Source: Planctomycetota bacterium (lineage in GTDB: Bacteria > Planctomycetota > Phycisphaerae > Tepidisphaerales > Tepidisphaeraceae). From it: a stretch of DNA of 33,657 nucleotides. How positions within the stretch are numbered: the stretch's first letter is position 1; every line of letters starts with the position of its first letter. Where the stretch lies: NCBI GenBank assembly GCA_039182125.1, contig JBCDCH010000045.1:1-33657 (forward strand), given 5' to 3'. The translations under genes and the position numbers were made by a program. Below the pieces are notes generated by a model that had not been told where the DNA came from, ran no database searches, and worked only from the letters and a program-made list of their open reading frames with translations. Below, one piece after another: positions 22,201 to 30,836 of the stretch.

Positions 22201-23712
22201 TCAGACGCCGTAGTACGATTTCGCCTTGCCGCGGAGGTAACGCAGCAACGGTTCGCTGCTGAGGGATTTGCCGGTGACGCGCTCGCAGAGCTGGCCTGCG
22301 GTGTAGCGGCGGCCGTGCTGGTGGATGTTCTCGCGGAGCCAGGTGAGCAGGGCCGCGAAGTGGCCGTGGGCGAACTGGTCGTCGAGGTCGCCGAGGTCTT
22401 CGCGGGCCTTTTCAAAGAGCTGGGCGGCGTACAGGTTGCCGAGGGTGTAGGTCGGGAAATAGCCGATGAGCCCCGCGGACCAGTGCACGTCCTGCAGGCA
22501 CCCGTCGGCATCGCTGGGGGCAACGACGCCAAGGTACTTGGTCATCTTCTCGGTCCAGGCACCGGGCAAATCCTTCGGGTCGAGATCGCCGGCAAGCAGC
22601 GCCCGCTCCAGTTCGAAGCGCAGCAGGATGTGCAGGTTGTAAGTCGTCTCGTCGGACTCGGTGCGGATGAGCGTCGGCCGGATGGCGTTGGCACCGCCGA
22701 CGAACTCGTCCTCGGTGATGTCCCAGAGCGCGTCCTTGAAACGCTTTTGGGCCAGCGGGTAAGCCCACTTCCAGAAGGCGGCACTACGCCCCACCGCGTT
22801 CTCCCACATGCGTGACTGCGACTCGTGGATACCGAGCGAAACGCTCTCGCCCATTGGCGTGCCGAAATGCTCGGCCTTGGGCAGACCTTGCTCATACATG
22901 CCGTGACCGGCCTCGTGGAGCGTGCCGAAAAACGCATCCCCGAAAAAGTTTTCGTCGTAGCGGGTGGTGATGCGCGTGTCGCCGGTGTTGAGCCCGGTGC
23001 AGAACGGGTGAGCGCTCACGTCGATTCTTCCAGCATCGAAGTCGAAGCCAACGGCCTGGGCGGCGAACCGTGCGAACTCGGCCTGATCTTTGCCGGGATA
23101 CTTTCGTTCCAGCATGTCGTGCCGCACGTCCTTGCCGCTGTCCTTCACCGCAGCGACGAGTTCGACGAGCGGGCCACGCAGACCTTCGAGTACCGACGCA
23201 ACCTCGACCGTCGTCGCGCCGGGTTCGTACTCCTCGAGCAGCGCGTCGTACCGCTCGCCGTCATGCCCGTAGGCGTCGGCGGCTTGCTGCTTCAAGCCCA
23301 CCATCGTCCGAAGGTGCGGCTCGAACTGGGAAAAATCATCCGCCTTCCGCGCCTGTTCCCATGCTTTCTGCCCGACCGATTCCTGCCGGGCGATGGCACC
23401 GACCAGGTCGCCCGGGAGTTTGCAGGCACGGGTGTAATCGCGTTGGGTCTCCCGGATGTTCGCCGCCTCGGGCGTATCGCCTTTGGCCAAGTCACTCGTC
23501 GTCAGGATCGCAAGGAGTTCGCCGATGGCCGGGTCGGTGAAGCGGGCGTGGCGCAACGTTGAAAGCAGTTCCAACTGCTCGCCGCGCACGCCGATGCCCT
23601 GCTCGGGCATTTGCGTTTGCATGTCCCATTCGAGCGTCGAGGCGGCGGACCCGATCAGGGCGACTTCGCGGAGTTTTCCGATCAGTGAGGCGTAAGCATC
23701 TTGGGGCGACAT
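22201..23712 (-). CDS. M32 family metallocarboxypeptidase (carboxypeptidase Taq-like)
   Basis: 503 residues, the usual length. Family motifs are complete: HPF (235-237), DTRIT (245-249), the zinc site HEAGH (266-270) and HESQSR (from His296), which carries the third zinc ligand. The enzyme removes C-terminal residues from peptides, probably in the cytoplasm since no signal peptide is present. TAGGAT ends six bases before the ATG without a ribosome site, so leaderless translation is likely. The gene diverges from rpsA across only 59 bases. Its stop is four bases from a REPIN-like hairpin. Confidence 0.95.
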   Translation of the reverse strand: MSPQDAYASLIGKLREVALIGSAASTLEWDMQTQMPEQGIGVRGEQLELLSTLRHARFTDPAIGELLAILTTSDLAKGDTPEAANIRETQRDYTRACKLPGDLVGAIARQESVGQKAWEQARKADDFSQFEPHLRTMVGLKQQAADAYGHDGERYDALLEEYEPGATTVEVASVLEGLRGPLVELVAAVKDSGKDVRHDMLERKYPGKDQAEFARFAAQAVGFDFDAGRIDVSAHPFCTGLNTGDTRITTRYDENFFGDAFFGTLHEAGHGMYEQGLPKAEHFGTPMGESVSLGIHESQSRMWENAVGRSAAFWKWAYPLAQKRFKDALWDITEDEFVGGANAIRPTLIRTESDETTYNLHILLRFELERALLAGDLDPKDLPGAWTEKMTKYLGVVAPSDADGCLQDVHWSAGLIGYFPTYTLGNLYAAQLFEKAREDLGDLDDQFAHGHFAALLTWLRENIHQHGRRYTAGQLCERVTGKSLSSEPLLRYLRGKAKSYYGV

Positions 23713-23771
23713 CGACGAATCCTACGACCGTTCCCATTTGCATTCGATCCCGGCTATCCTGCACGACCGCC

Positions 23772-25259
23772 ATGTCCGACGAAAACAAGACGTTCCGCCC
23801 TTCCGATGCCGCCGTGGATGCCGAGGTCGATGCCGCCCTGGGGGACATCGACATGGACGCGCTGTACGAAAGTAACGCCCCCGAGCAAACGGCCACCGAA
23901 CTCACCGGCGAACATCCGGGCAAGATCATGTCCATCGACGTGCCCAAGAACGAGGCGATGATCGATCTCGGCGGCAAGCACCAGGGCATCGTGCCGCTCG
24001 ATCAATGGGACGGCCGAATGCCGACCATCGGCGAGGACGAGGCGTTCGTCATCGAACGCCGCGACGCGGAGGACGAGCTCTACCGCCTCAACCGCAAGGG
24101 CAAAGCCTCCCGCAACGCCACCGTCGAAACCATCGAGATCGGGCAGGTCGTTGAGGCGACCGTCACGGGATTGAACAAGGGCGGACTCGAATGCCGCATC
24201 GGCCGGGCGCTGCGTGCGTTCATGCCCAGCGGCCAGGTCGACATCCACTTTCACGAAGACCTCTCGATCTTCCTCAACGAGAAGTTCGAGGCCAAGGTCC
24301 AGAAGATCGACAAGGCGACCAAGAACGTGATTCTCAGCCGCCGCATGGTCATCGAGGCCGAGCGGCGTGAGAAGAAGAAAGAGCTGATGGCCGAGATCCA
24401 GCCGGGCGATGTCCGCTCGGGCACGGTCTCGAACATCATGGACTTCGGCGCGTTCGTCGACCTCGGCGGGGCCGATGGTTTGCTGCACGTTTCGGAAATG
24501 ACCTACCGCCGCGGCGTCAAGCCGGAGGACATCGTCAAGAAAGGCGACCACGTCGAGGTCACCGTTCTGAGCGTCGATCACGACAAGAACAAGATCAGCT
24601 TGAGCCTGCGGGCGTCGATGCCCAACCCGTGGGACAACGCCACCGAGAAGTATCAGGTCGGCTCCACCGTCACAGGCCGCGTCGTGAAGACGACCAACTT
24701 CGGCGCATTCGTCGAGGTCGAGGAAGGCATCGAAGGGTTGCTGCCCATCAGCGAACTCTCCTACCAGCGTGTCAACCGCACGACCGATGTTGTCAAGGAA
24801 GGCGAGACCGTTCGGCTCGTGATCCTCTCGATGGACCCAAAGTCGAAGAAGATATCCTTCTCGCTCAAAGCCGCCGCGCCTGACCCGTGGGAAGGCGTCG
24901 AAGGCAAGTACGCCGCCGGCACCGAACACGTCGGCACCGTAACGCGCGTCGCCGACTTCGGCGCGTTCGTCCAACTCGAGCCGGCCGTCGAGGGCCTCGT
25001 TCACATCTCCGAGCTCTCCGACAAACGTGTCCGCCAGACCAGCGACGTTGTCAAGCAGGGCCAACAGGTCACGGCCCGCGTCCTGAGCCTCGACACCGAA
25101 CAGCGCCGCTTGCGCCTGAGCCTCCGCAGCGCCAAGGCGATCGAAGCCGACGCGAAGAAGAACGAGTTGCCCGTCACCCCCGACAAGACCCCGGCCGAGA
25201 AGAAAGCCCGCGAGAAGAAGCTCAAGAAAACCCCGCTCAAGGGCGGTCTGGATTTCTGA
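23772..25259 (+). CDS. rpsA: 30S ribosomal protein S1
   Basis: 495 residues from the ATG at 23772; the open frame extends 71 codons upstream into the divergent gene but that part is Arg-rich and not S1-like. Five S1 (OB-fold) repeats are seen, roughly 45-110 (the most divergent), 122-190, 208-280, 292-367 and 378-450. The last three carry the DFGAFV/NFGAFV and GLLHVSEM/GLLPISEL/GLVHISEL pattern. A Lys-rich tail ends the protein. S1 recruits mRNA to the small subunit. E. coli S1 has six repeats. No Shine-Dalgarno site precedes the ATG; TATCCT ends 11 bases upstream. Confidence 0.94.
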   Translation: MSDENKTFRPSDAAVDAEVDAALGDIDMDALYESNAPEQTATELTGEHPGKIMSIDVPKNEAMIDLGGKHQGIVPLDQWDGRMPTIGEDEAFVIERRDAEDELYRLNRKGKASRNATVETIEIGQVVEATVTGLNKGGLECRIGRALRAFMPSGQVDIHFHEDLSIFLNEKFEAKVQKIDKATKNVILSRRMVIEAERREKKKELMAEIQPGDVRSGTVSNIMDFGAFVDLGGADGLLHVSEMTYRRGVKPEDIVKKGDHVEVTVLSVDHDKNKISLSLRASMPNPWDNATEKYQVGSTVTGRVVKTTNFGAFVEVEEGIEGLLPISELSYQRVNRTTDVVKEGETVRLVILSMDPKSKKISFSLKAAAPDPWEGVEGKYAAGTEHVGTVTRVADFGAFVQLEPAVEGLVHISELSDKRVRQTSDVVKQGQQVTARVLSLDTEQRRLRLSLRSAKAIEADAKKNELPVTPDKTPAEKKAREKKLKKTPLKGGLDF

Positions 25260-25283
25260 GCCGATGCCGTAGCGCAGCCGGAT

Positions 25284-25559
25284 TTATCTCCCACACTCCG
25301 GGCACACGGCACTGTCCGTGCCGCGCCGGTTGTAACCGCAGTGCGGGCAGAAACCGGCGAGAAGCTTGTTCTTCCACGACAGGTCCGCGCGTAACCGACG
25401 CCACATCCACGAAGCGGCCACGATCGGTATCGCCACGGCGATGATCAACGCAACGAGCATGACCGCGTCGTTCCACCCGCCCGCGAGGTGACGGACCAAT
25501 GCGAAGACCGCCGCCCCCAGGAAGATCGCGCCGAACATCACCACCCGGTCACGCGACAT
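25284..25559 (-). CDS. small membrane protein with C-terminal zinc ribbon
   Basis: 91 residues. Two membrane helices (about 6-24 and 30-49) are followed by a basic segment and a zinc ribbon, CPHCGYNRRG...CPECGR, at the extreme C-terminus. Four Cys in two CxxC knuckles should bind one zinc. This ribbon type is frequent in planctomycete proteins of unknown role. It begins four bases after the stop of the lipoprotein gene and is the last member of the argD operon. It ends convergent with rpsA, 24 bases away. Confidence 0.75.
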   Translation of the reverse strand: MSRDRVVMFGAIFLGAAVFALVRHLAGGWNDAVMLVALIIAVAIPIVAASWMWRRLRADLSWKNKLLAGFCPHCGYNRRGTDSAVCPECGR

Positions 25560-25563
25560 CGCA

Positions 25564-26409
25564 TCAACCCCCGATGCGTTCCATGTTCATGTTGACCGTC
25601 TGCGGGACCACCACCATCACGCGCTCGACGCGTTCGGGCCCTTCGATGTCACGGAGGAACGCCGAACCGATGCTTCCGACGCGATCGCTGTCGGGGCCGG
25701 GCGCGATGACCAGGCACTGCCCGACCGCCACGTCGGTGCGCAGGTTCAGGTCGTAGAGCAGTTCGTTCGCCTGCCACTCGATGACTTCGCGATCGCCGCC
25801 TCGCCGCCAGCGCAGGTTTTGTCGGGTCTCCCGATAGCCCGGCGAAATGCTCACGGTGAGCAGGTCCGTCCGCCGCGGCGTTCGCCGAAAGCCGACCATC
25901 ATGTGGTAGTTCGCGTTCTCGACGGTCCGGCCGTTGACGCGATTCTGATCGTCGAACCAGAACAGGTCTTCGCGGATCACGTTGTCCTTGACCGGCAGTT
26001 CGATGAACTTGTCCTCGAGCTGCAATACGTCGGTGCGTCGCGCGCCGGGATCCTGGATCATGTCCTGAAGCTCGACGAGTTCGACCAGCGGTGCGACGCC
26101 GACGCGGATGCCGTTTTTCTGGAGCAAATCGCTGCTGGCGACATCGACGATCTGCTCGTCGAAACGCAGCCAGAACTCTTCGTTGCGGCTGATCTGACCG
26201 GCCGGCACGGTGACGTCGATCACGGTCAGGGCGAAAACGGTGACCTGCTGCGGCTGCGGATCGGCAGGCACGTACGGGGCCTGCACCTGGGCGGTCAACG
26301 GCTGTGCCACCTGAGCCTCGACCGGCGGCGCAACGACAGTCTCCGCTGCCTCGCAGCCCGCAAACAGCGCGAGGCACAACATGTAACGAGCATCGAACAA
26401 TCGCTTCAT
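25564..26409 (-). CDS. hypothetical lipoprotein in the argD operon
   Basis: 281 residues. A signal peptide with lipobox LFAGC (Cys19) is followed by a Pro/Gln-rich linker (about 20-60) and a globular part rich in beta-strand pattern, with VFALTVIDVTVPAG, EEFWLRFDEQ and RRTDLLTVSISPGYRE. No family was recognised. The ATG overlaps the argD stop (ATGA, 26406-26409), so translation is coupled. A zinc-ribbon membrane protein follows after four bases. The grouping of a surface lipoprotein with an aminotransferase may simply reflect operon packing. Confidence 0.72.
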   Translation of the reverse strand: MKRLFDARYMLCLALFAGCEAAETVVAPPVEAQVAQPLTAQVQAPYVPADPQPQQVTVFALTVIDVTVPAGQISRNEEFWLRFDEQIVDVASSDLLQKNGIRVGVAPLVELVELQDMIQDPGARRTDVLQLEDKFIELPVKDNVIREDLFWFDDQNRVNGRTVENANYHMMVGFRRTPRRTDLLTVSISPGYRETRQNLRWRRGGDREVIEWQANELLYDLNLRTDVAVGQCLVIAPGPDSDRVGSIGSAFLRDIEGPERVERVMVVVPQTVNMNMERIGG

Positions 26410-27596
26410 CGGTGCAGTCCTTCCAGCACACCCTTGAGACGATCGAGCCCCTGCTCAAGTTCATCGGTCTCGATGTTGATCGGCGGTGCGAGCCGGATGA
26501 CGCCGGTGCCCGTGCGGTTGGCGATGACGCCGGCGCGAACGCACTGAACGGCGAAGTCGGCCGGTGAGCTTTCGAGTTCGAGGCCGAGAAACAGGCCGTG
26601 GCCGCGAACTTCGGTGACGCCGGGAAACTCCGCAAGGCGCTGCTTGAGCTGATCGCCGAGCGTCCTGGCACGATCGACCAGCCCGTCGCGTTCGATGACC
26701 TTCATCACGGTCGCAGCGGCGGTGGCGCAGATCGGATTACCGCCGAGCGTTGAGCCATGCTTGCCGGGAACCATCAGCTCCGCGACGTGCGGCTTCGCCC
26801 AGCACACGCCCACCGGCAAACCACCGCCGATCGCCTTCCCGAGCGTGAGTAGGTCCGGCTCCACGCCATCGAACCGCTGGTGCCCGAACCACCAACCCGT
26901 GCGGAAGCAAACCCACACTTCGTCGCAGATCATCAGAATGCCGTGCTTGTCGCATAGCTCGCGAACGTGGCGTGCGTCCTCCGGCGAGATCGGCCAGACG
27001 CCACCCTCGCCCTGCGTCGGCTCGAACATGATCGCCGCCGTTTCGTCGTCGATGACGCTTTCGAGGCTGGCGAGGTCGTCGGGGTCATGGCGAACGAAGC
27101 CGGGGATGGTCGGCTCGAAGCCGGCGCGGGTCGCGTCGGAACTGTTGGCCGCGATCATCGCCAACGTCCGCCCGTGAAAAGCCCGGCTCAGCACGATCAC
27201 CTTCCAGCGTTTCCCCCCGTCGCGATGGCCGTACAAGCGGGCCGCCTTCACCGCGGTCTCGTTCGCGTCGGCTCCGCCGTGACAGAAAAACGCCCGCCCA
27301 TCGAAGGCGTGCTTCGCCAGCATCTCGCCGAGCTCGATCTGCGGGAGGGTGTGGAACGAGTTGCCGACATGCCAGAGCGTCGCGGCCTGCTGCTGGACGG
27401 CTTCGACGAGGTCCGACTGACAATGCCCGAGCACCGCGCCCCCGAAGCCGGCGAAGAGGTCGATGTACGTCTTGCCGGCCGCGTCGGTGAGCGTCGCGCC
27501 CTGTCCACGGACCATGACCGCGTCACGGTTGCGGGCGTAGTTGTCCATCAGCACGGCGTCGCCACGGGCCAGCAGTTCGGGAGTGGGGTCGGACAT
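26406..27596 (-). CDS. argD: acetylornithine aminotransferase-like class III PLP enzyme
   Basis: 396 residues from the ATG at 27596; an in-frame GTG at 27614 is less likely. Class III aminotransferase features are complete: HGGADANETAVKAAR (106-120), phosphate-site and ring contacts around AFHGRT (139-144), Asp225 in CDEVW, PLP-Lys254 in TLGKAIGGG, and GSTLGGNP. It most probably makes N-acetylornithine for arginine synthesis, but related enzymes act on other omega-amino acids and no other arginine gene is nearby. DEVW replaces the usual DEVQ. TAGACT ends eight bases before the ATG. It diverges from the oxidoreductase gene at 27651. Confidence 0.85.
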   Translation of the reverse strand: MSDPTPELLARGDAVLMDNYARNRDAVMVRGQGATLTDAAGKTYIDLFAGFGGAVLGHCQSDLVEAVQQQAATLWHVGNSFHTLPQIELGEMLAKHAFDGRAFFCHGGADANETAVKAARLYGHRDGGKRWKVIVLSRAFHGRTLAMIAANSSDATRAGFEPTIPGFVRHDPDDLASLESVIDDETAAIMFEPTQGEGGVWPISPEDARHVRELCDKHGILMICDEVWVCFRTGWWFGHQRFDGVEPDLLTLGKAIGGGLPVGVCWAKPHVAELMVPGKHGSTLGGNPICATAAATVMKVIERDGLVDRARTLGDQLKQRLAEFPGVTEVRGHGLFLGLELESSPADFAVQCVRAGVIANRTGTGVIRLAPPINIETDELEQGLDRLKGVLEGLHR

Positions 27597-27650
27597 GGGC
27601 GGATAGTCTAACACGCTTTTGACCGCCGGCCGATTCGGTAGGCTTGCGGC

Positions 27651-28655
27651 ATGACAACACTTCGATTCGGCATCCTCGGCACCGGCAACATCGCCAAGCA
27701 GTTCGCGGCCGACGTCCGCAAATCGGAGCGTTGCCGCATCACCGCCGTCGGCTCAAGGACGCAGGCCAGCGCCGACGGGTTCGCCGAGCAGTTCGGGCCA
27801 ATGAACCGCCACGGCAACTACGACGCCCTGCTCGCCGATGACGAGGTCGATACGATCTACGTCTCGACGCCCAACACGCTGCATAGGGAGTGGACCGAAA
27901 AGGCGCTCGCCGCGGGAAAACATGTGCTTTGCGAGAAGCCGCTCGCGACGAGCCGGGCGGATGCGGAAGCGATGTTCGCGGCAGCAGAAGCAGCGGATCG
28001 CGTGCTCGTCGAGGCGTTCATGTACCGCGCTCATCCCCAGACGTTGCAACTGCAACGAGCCCTCCGCGAAGGCGCGATCGGCAACGTCAAACTCGTCCGT
28101 GCCAGCTTCTGCTATCGCACCAGGAAGATCGACGGCAATGTCCGTTTCGACAGCAATCTTGCAGGCGGCGCGTTGATGGACGTCGGGTGCTACTGCATCA
28201 ACGCGGCGATGATGGTGGCTGGCACTGAACCCGAAAGCTGGCACGCGATCAGCCGAATGCACGAACGTGGCGTCGACGAGCAAACGACCGGCGTGCTGAA
28301 GTTCTCCAACGGGGTGGTCGCCGAGTTCAGTTGTGCGCTTACGACGCAGGCCAACAACACGTTGCACATTTGCGGCGACGAAGGTTGGATCGAAGTGCCG
28401 GTGCCGTGGAAGCCGCCGATCGGTGAGGCGGGTTTCACGATCCACCGCGGCACGCCACCAAAACAGGACGGACCCGTTACGCGGCAGACCGGGCCGGAGT
28501 GGGTCGACGTGCCAGATGATCGGCCGTTGTACGCAATCGAGGCCGACGCATTCGCGGCAACGGTGTTGGACGGAACGGAAGCGTTCATGCCCCAAGGTGC
28601 GAGTTTAGTGCTTGCGGGGATTCTCGAAGACATGCGCTCCGGCATGATCACTTAA
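27651..28655 (+). CDS. Gfo/Idh/MocA family oxidoreductase
   Basis: 334 residues. The canonical nucleotide motif GILGTGNIAKQF (8-19), the CEKPL motif near residue 95 and the second-domain lysine/aspartate/histidine area GGALMDVGCYCINAAMM are intact. The latter block and FRYR-like FMYRAHPQT near residue 125 resemble D-xylose dehydrogenase and dihydrodiol dehydrogenase types, so a sugar or sugar acid is the likely substrate. Cofactor is probably NADP or NAD. TAGGCT ends six bases before the ATG with no ribosome site. It is convergent with ruvA, 24 bases apart. Confidence 0.9.
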   Translation: MTTLRFGILGTGNIAKQFAADVRKSERCRITAVGSRTQASADGFAEQFGPMNRHGNYDALLADDEVDTIYVSTPNTLHREWTEKALAAGKHVLCEKPLATSRADAEAMFAAAEAADRVLVEAFMYRAHPQTLQLQRALREGAIGNVKLVRASFCYRTRKIDGNVRFDSNLAGGALMDVGCYCINAAMMVAGTEPESWHAISRMHERGVDEQTTGVLKFSNGVVAEFSCALTTQANNTLHICGDEGWIEVPVPWKPPIGEAGFTIHRGTPPKQDGPVTRQTGPEWVDVPDDRPLYAIEADAFAATVLDGTEAFMPQGASLVLAGILEDMRSGMIT

Positions 28656-28679
28656 GCGGCCATGCCGATCACCCGAACT

Positions 28680-29285
28680 TCACCGTTTGGCCAGCATCGC
28701 TCGCACCAACCCGTCGACCGTGTCCGCTTGATCACGCACCGCATCGAGCAACCGCTCGGCCTCGCTGCGGCGCTCGCCCAAGGCCATGAGTGCCGCGATC
28801 GCGTCTTCCTCGACCGCCCCGCGTTTGGGCGTGCTCGGCGTGCTTGGAACATCGGCGGTGGCGAACGCGGCGAGTTTGCCACTGAGCTCGGCGACGATCG
28901 TCTCGGCCAAACGCTTGCCCACCGCGGGGAGTTTTTGCAGTGCCCGCGCGTCCTTGCCCTCGATCGCGGCGGCGATCTCGCCGGCGGAGATGACCATCGC
29001 CTTGAGTGCCTTGCGCGGCCCGATGCCTTTCACCGTGACGAACTTCTCGAAGAACCGTTTGTCCGGCTCGTGGGCGAAACCGATCAGTCGCGGCGTGAGG
29101 TTGCTGCCGGCCGACTCGCCTTCCATGTACAGCACGGTGTGAAAAGTCCGCGCCGCGCCGCGAGCCGCTTCGAGCATCGGAACGTCGGCCGCTGGCACCA
29201 GCACGTCCAGCGTCATCGGCCCGACGGCGAGCGTCACACGGTCGTCGGTCACGGACTGGATCTCGCCGGTGATGGCCGAAAGCAT
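28680..29285 (-). CDS. ruvA: Holliday junction branch migration protein RuvA
   Basis: 201 residues from the ATG at 29285; the longer frame would overlap ruvC and adds an Arg/Ala-rich stretch foreign to RuvA. Domain I is an OB fold beginning MLSAITGEI. Domain II has two helix-hairpin-helix motifs, VKGIGPRKAL (85-94) and LPAVGKRLAE (119-128). Domain III (about 155-200) is the RuvB-binding helical bundle (AIAALMALGERRSEAERLL). It holds the four-way junction for RuvB. It follows ruvC by 20 bases. No ruvB lies in the window. TACCGT ends five bases before the ATG. Confidence 0.95.
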   Translation of the reverse strand: MLSAITGEIQSVTDDRVTLAVGPMTLDVLVPAADVPMLEAARGAARTFHTVLYMEGESAGSNLTPRLIGFAHEPDKRFFEKFVTVKGIGPRKALKAMVISAGEIAAAIEGKDARALQKLPAVGKRLAETIVAELSGKLAAFATADVPSTPSTPKRGAVEEDAIAALMALGERRSEAERLLDAVRDQADTVDGLVRAMLAKR

Positions 29286-29305
29286 GGGCCACGGTAGGGC
29301 CGGGT

Positions 29306-29782
29306 CTAACGTGCCGTATCGCGACCGCAGCAGAGCGCCACCGCCAGCGCGTCGGCGACATCGGCCGGCTCGGGCGGCTGCGGCAGGCCCCACTGGTGTT
29401 GCACCGCGGCCTGCATTTGTTCCTTGCTCGCGTGGCCATGACCGGTGAGCGATTGCTTGATCCGGTTGGCAGAGAGTTCGCGGACACGGACGTTTGCCCG
29501 GGCGGCGCAGAGCAGAATCACACCACGGGCGTGCCCCATGATGATGCTGGTGCGCGGGTGGTTGTAGTGGGCGTAGAGCTGTTCGACCGCGCAGACGTCG
29601 GGGCGATGCTCGGCGAGGATCTCGTCAAGCTCGGCTTCGAGTTCGACGAGCCGGTGCGGGATGTCGGCGTCGCCGTTGAGACGGATCACCCCGGCGTCGA
29701 TCAGGGCGGGCGTCGACGGGTGAAAGTCGATGACGCCGTAGCCGGTCAGACGCGTGCCGGGGTCGATGCCGAGAATTCGCAT
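29306..29782 (-). CDS. ruvC: crossover junction endodeoxyribonuclease RuvC
   Basis: 158 residues from the ATG at 29782, the normal start for the family (MRILGIDPG). Catalytic acids are Asp7, Glu67 (AVEQLY), Asp141 and Asp144 (PADVADALAVA), matching the RuvC set, with ANRIKQSLTG supplying the conserved lysine. The enzyme resolves Holliday junctions. The frame is open upstream but the added part is not RuvC-like and would overlap the divergent PPOX gene. The start has no ribosome site and no clear TANNNT hexamer. It is transcribed ahead of ruvA. Confidence 0.95.
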   Translation of the reverse strand: MRILGIDPGTRLTGYGVIDFHPSTPALIDAGVIRLNGDADIPHRLVELEAELDEILAEHRPDVCAVEQLYAHYNHPRTSIIMGHARGVILLCAARANVRVRELSANRIKQSLTGHGHASKEQMQAAVQHQWGLPQPPEPADVADALAVALCCGRDTAR

Positions 29783-29794
29783 AGGCTGTTGGGC

Positions 29795-30373
29795 GTGGAA
29801 GACTGTCCGAAGGATATCGACGGGATCATACGCCGGGCGTGGGCATTGCTGGGTCGAGGTTGTGCGGACCGGCGACACGCGTTTCACACGCCGGCCCTGG
29901 CGACGGTCGACGAAGCCGGCCTGCCGAACGTGCGGACGGTGGTGTTACGAATCGCCGACGCCGAGCAGCGGGTGTTGGCCTGCCACTGCGACCAGCGCAG
30001 CAACAAGGTCGAGGAGATCGCCATCACCGGCCACGCGACTTGGCATTTCTACGACGCCGGCCACAAAACACAGCTGGTCATCGCCACCGACGCGAGGGTC
30101 CACACCGACGACGAGGTTGCGGCGGAACGGTGGGCCGCGACGGGCCGGGGCAGCCGGGTGTGCTACGAACGCCCCTACGCGCCGGGCACCCGGGCGGAAG
30201 CCCCTTACGACGAACGCCCGCAGTCGGATGATCCCGAAGCGGGCCGTGCAAACTTCGCGGTGATCCGCGGCGTTGCAACCACGATCGACTATCTGCACCT
30301 GCACCACGCCGGTCATGTGCGTTGTCGGCTCGTGTGGAGTGAAGGCTGGCACGCGACCTGGCTCACGCCGTGA
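29795..30373 (+). CDS. pyridoxamine 5'-phosphate oxidase-fold flavoprotein
   Basis: 192 residues from GTG 29795, with TTG 29789 as an alternative; a much longer frame would cross ruvC. FHTPALATVDEAGLPNVRTV (29-48 approx.) is the FMN-binding start of the PPOX fold, followed by QRSNKVEEIAITGHATWHFYD, given here as QRSNKVEEIA and ATWHFYD. The C-terminus ends WHATWLTP. This group (Alr4036-type) often lacks the true PdxH signature, so vitamin B6 synthesis is not certain; a flavin reductase role is also possible. TAGGCT ends seven bases before the GTG, again with no ribosome site. Confidence 0.82.
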   Translation: MEDCPKDIDGIIRRAWALLGRGCADRRHAFHTPALATVDEAGLPNVRTVVLRIADAEQRVLACHCDQRSNKVEEIAITGHATWHFYDAGHKTQLVIATDARVHTDDEVAAERWAATGRGSRVCYERPYAPGTRAEAPYDERPQSDDPEAGRANFAVIRGVATTIDYLHLHHAGHVRCRLVWSEGWHATWLTP

Positions 30374-30376
30374 GCT

Positions 30377-30778
30377 TTACGGCAGCTTGATCTTCACACC
30401 GATGGGCAGCCGGTCGCTCGGGTACTGCGGGTTCAGGGCGGCGACTTCCTGCCAGCGCCGACCACTCCCGAGTTCGCGGGCGGCAATGCCGTAGTAGGTG
30501 TCGCCCTTACGCACCACGTAGGTTCGCGGCTCGGGCTGGTAGGTGACCGGTTCGTAGGCGACGGGTGCCTCGAGCAACGCCGGATCGTCGGTCTCGACGA
30601 ACAGCACGTCGGCGTTCACATCGGTTGGGCCACCGACCACGATCGGCTCGGCGGGGGTGACTGCTCCGCCGGTGACGGCCGGGTCGTACTCGTACTGGTT
30701 TGCCCCGGATTCGATCTGCCGGGTCTGACAACCCACCAGCAGTGCGATCAACGCCAATAAGAAGACAAGCTTGCTCAC
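30377..30778 (-). CDS. LysM domain lipoprotein
   Basis: 133 residues from GTG 30778, chosen because it begins a proper signal peptide (SKLVFLLALIALLVGC, lipid Cys17); earlier in-frame codons give an Arg/Ser-rich stretch. A Pro/Val-rich spacer (about 20-80) leads to one LysM domain at the C-terminus: YVVRKGDTYYGIAARELG, then VAALNPQYP and LPIGVKIKLP. LysM binds N-acetylglucosamine polymers, so the protein probably links membrane and peptidoglycan or another glycan. It diverges from the alpha/beta hydrolase gene and converges with the PPOX gene three bases away. Confidence 0.88.
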   Translation of the reverse strand: MSKLVFLLALIALLVGCQTRQIESGANQYEYDPAVTGGAVTPAEPIVVGGPTDVNADVLFVETDDPALLEAPVAYEPVTYQPEPRTYVVRKGDTYYGIAARELGSGRRWQEVAALNPQYPSDRLPIGVKIKLP

Positions 30779-30836
30779 GAAGTTCTTATCGGTCAACGAC
30801 CGGGAAACGCTGCAATCGGCGCTACCATGCCGGCCC

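Noticed and set aside
23559-23771. 71-codon upstream extension of S1
   Set aside because: It is Arg-rich, overlaps the divergent M32 gene and aligns with no S1 sequence known to me.
23754-25064. A 436-codon open frame antisense to rpsA
   Set aside because: It is a shadow of the G+C-rich codon positions of S1; the S1 repeats on the plus strand are unambiguous.
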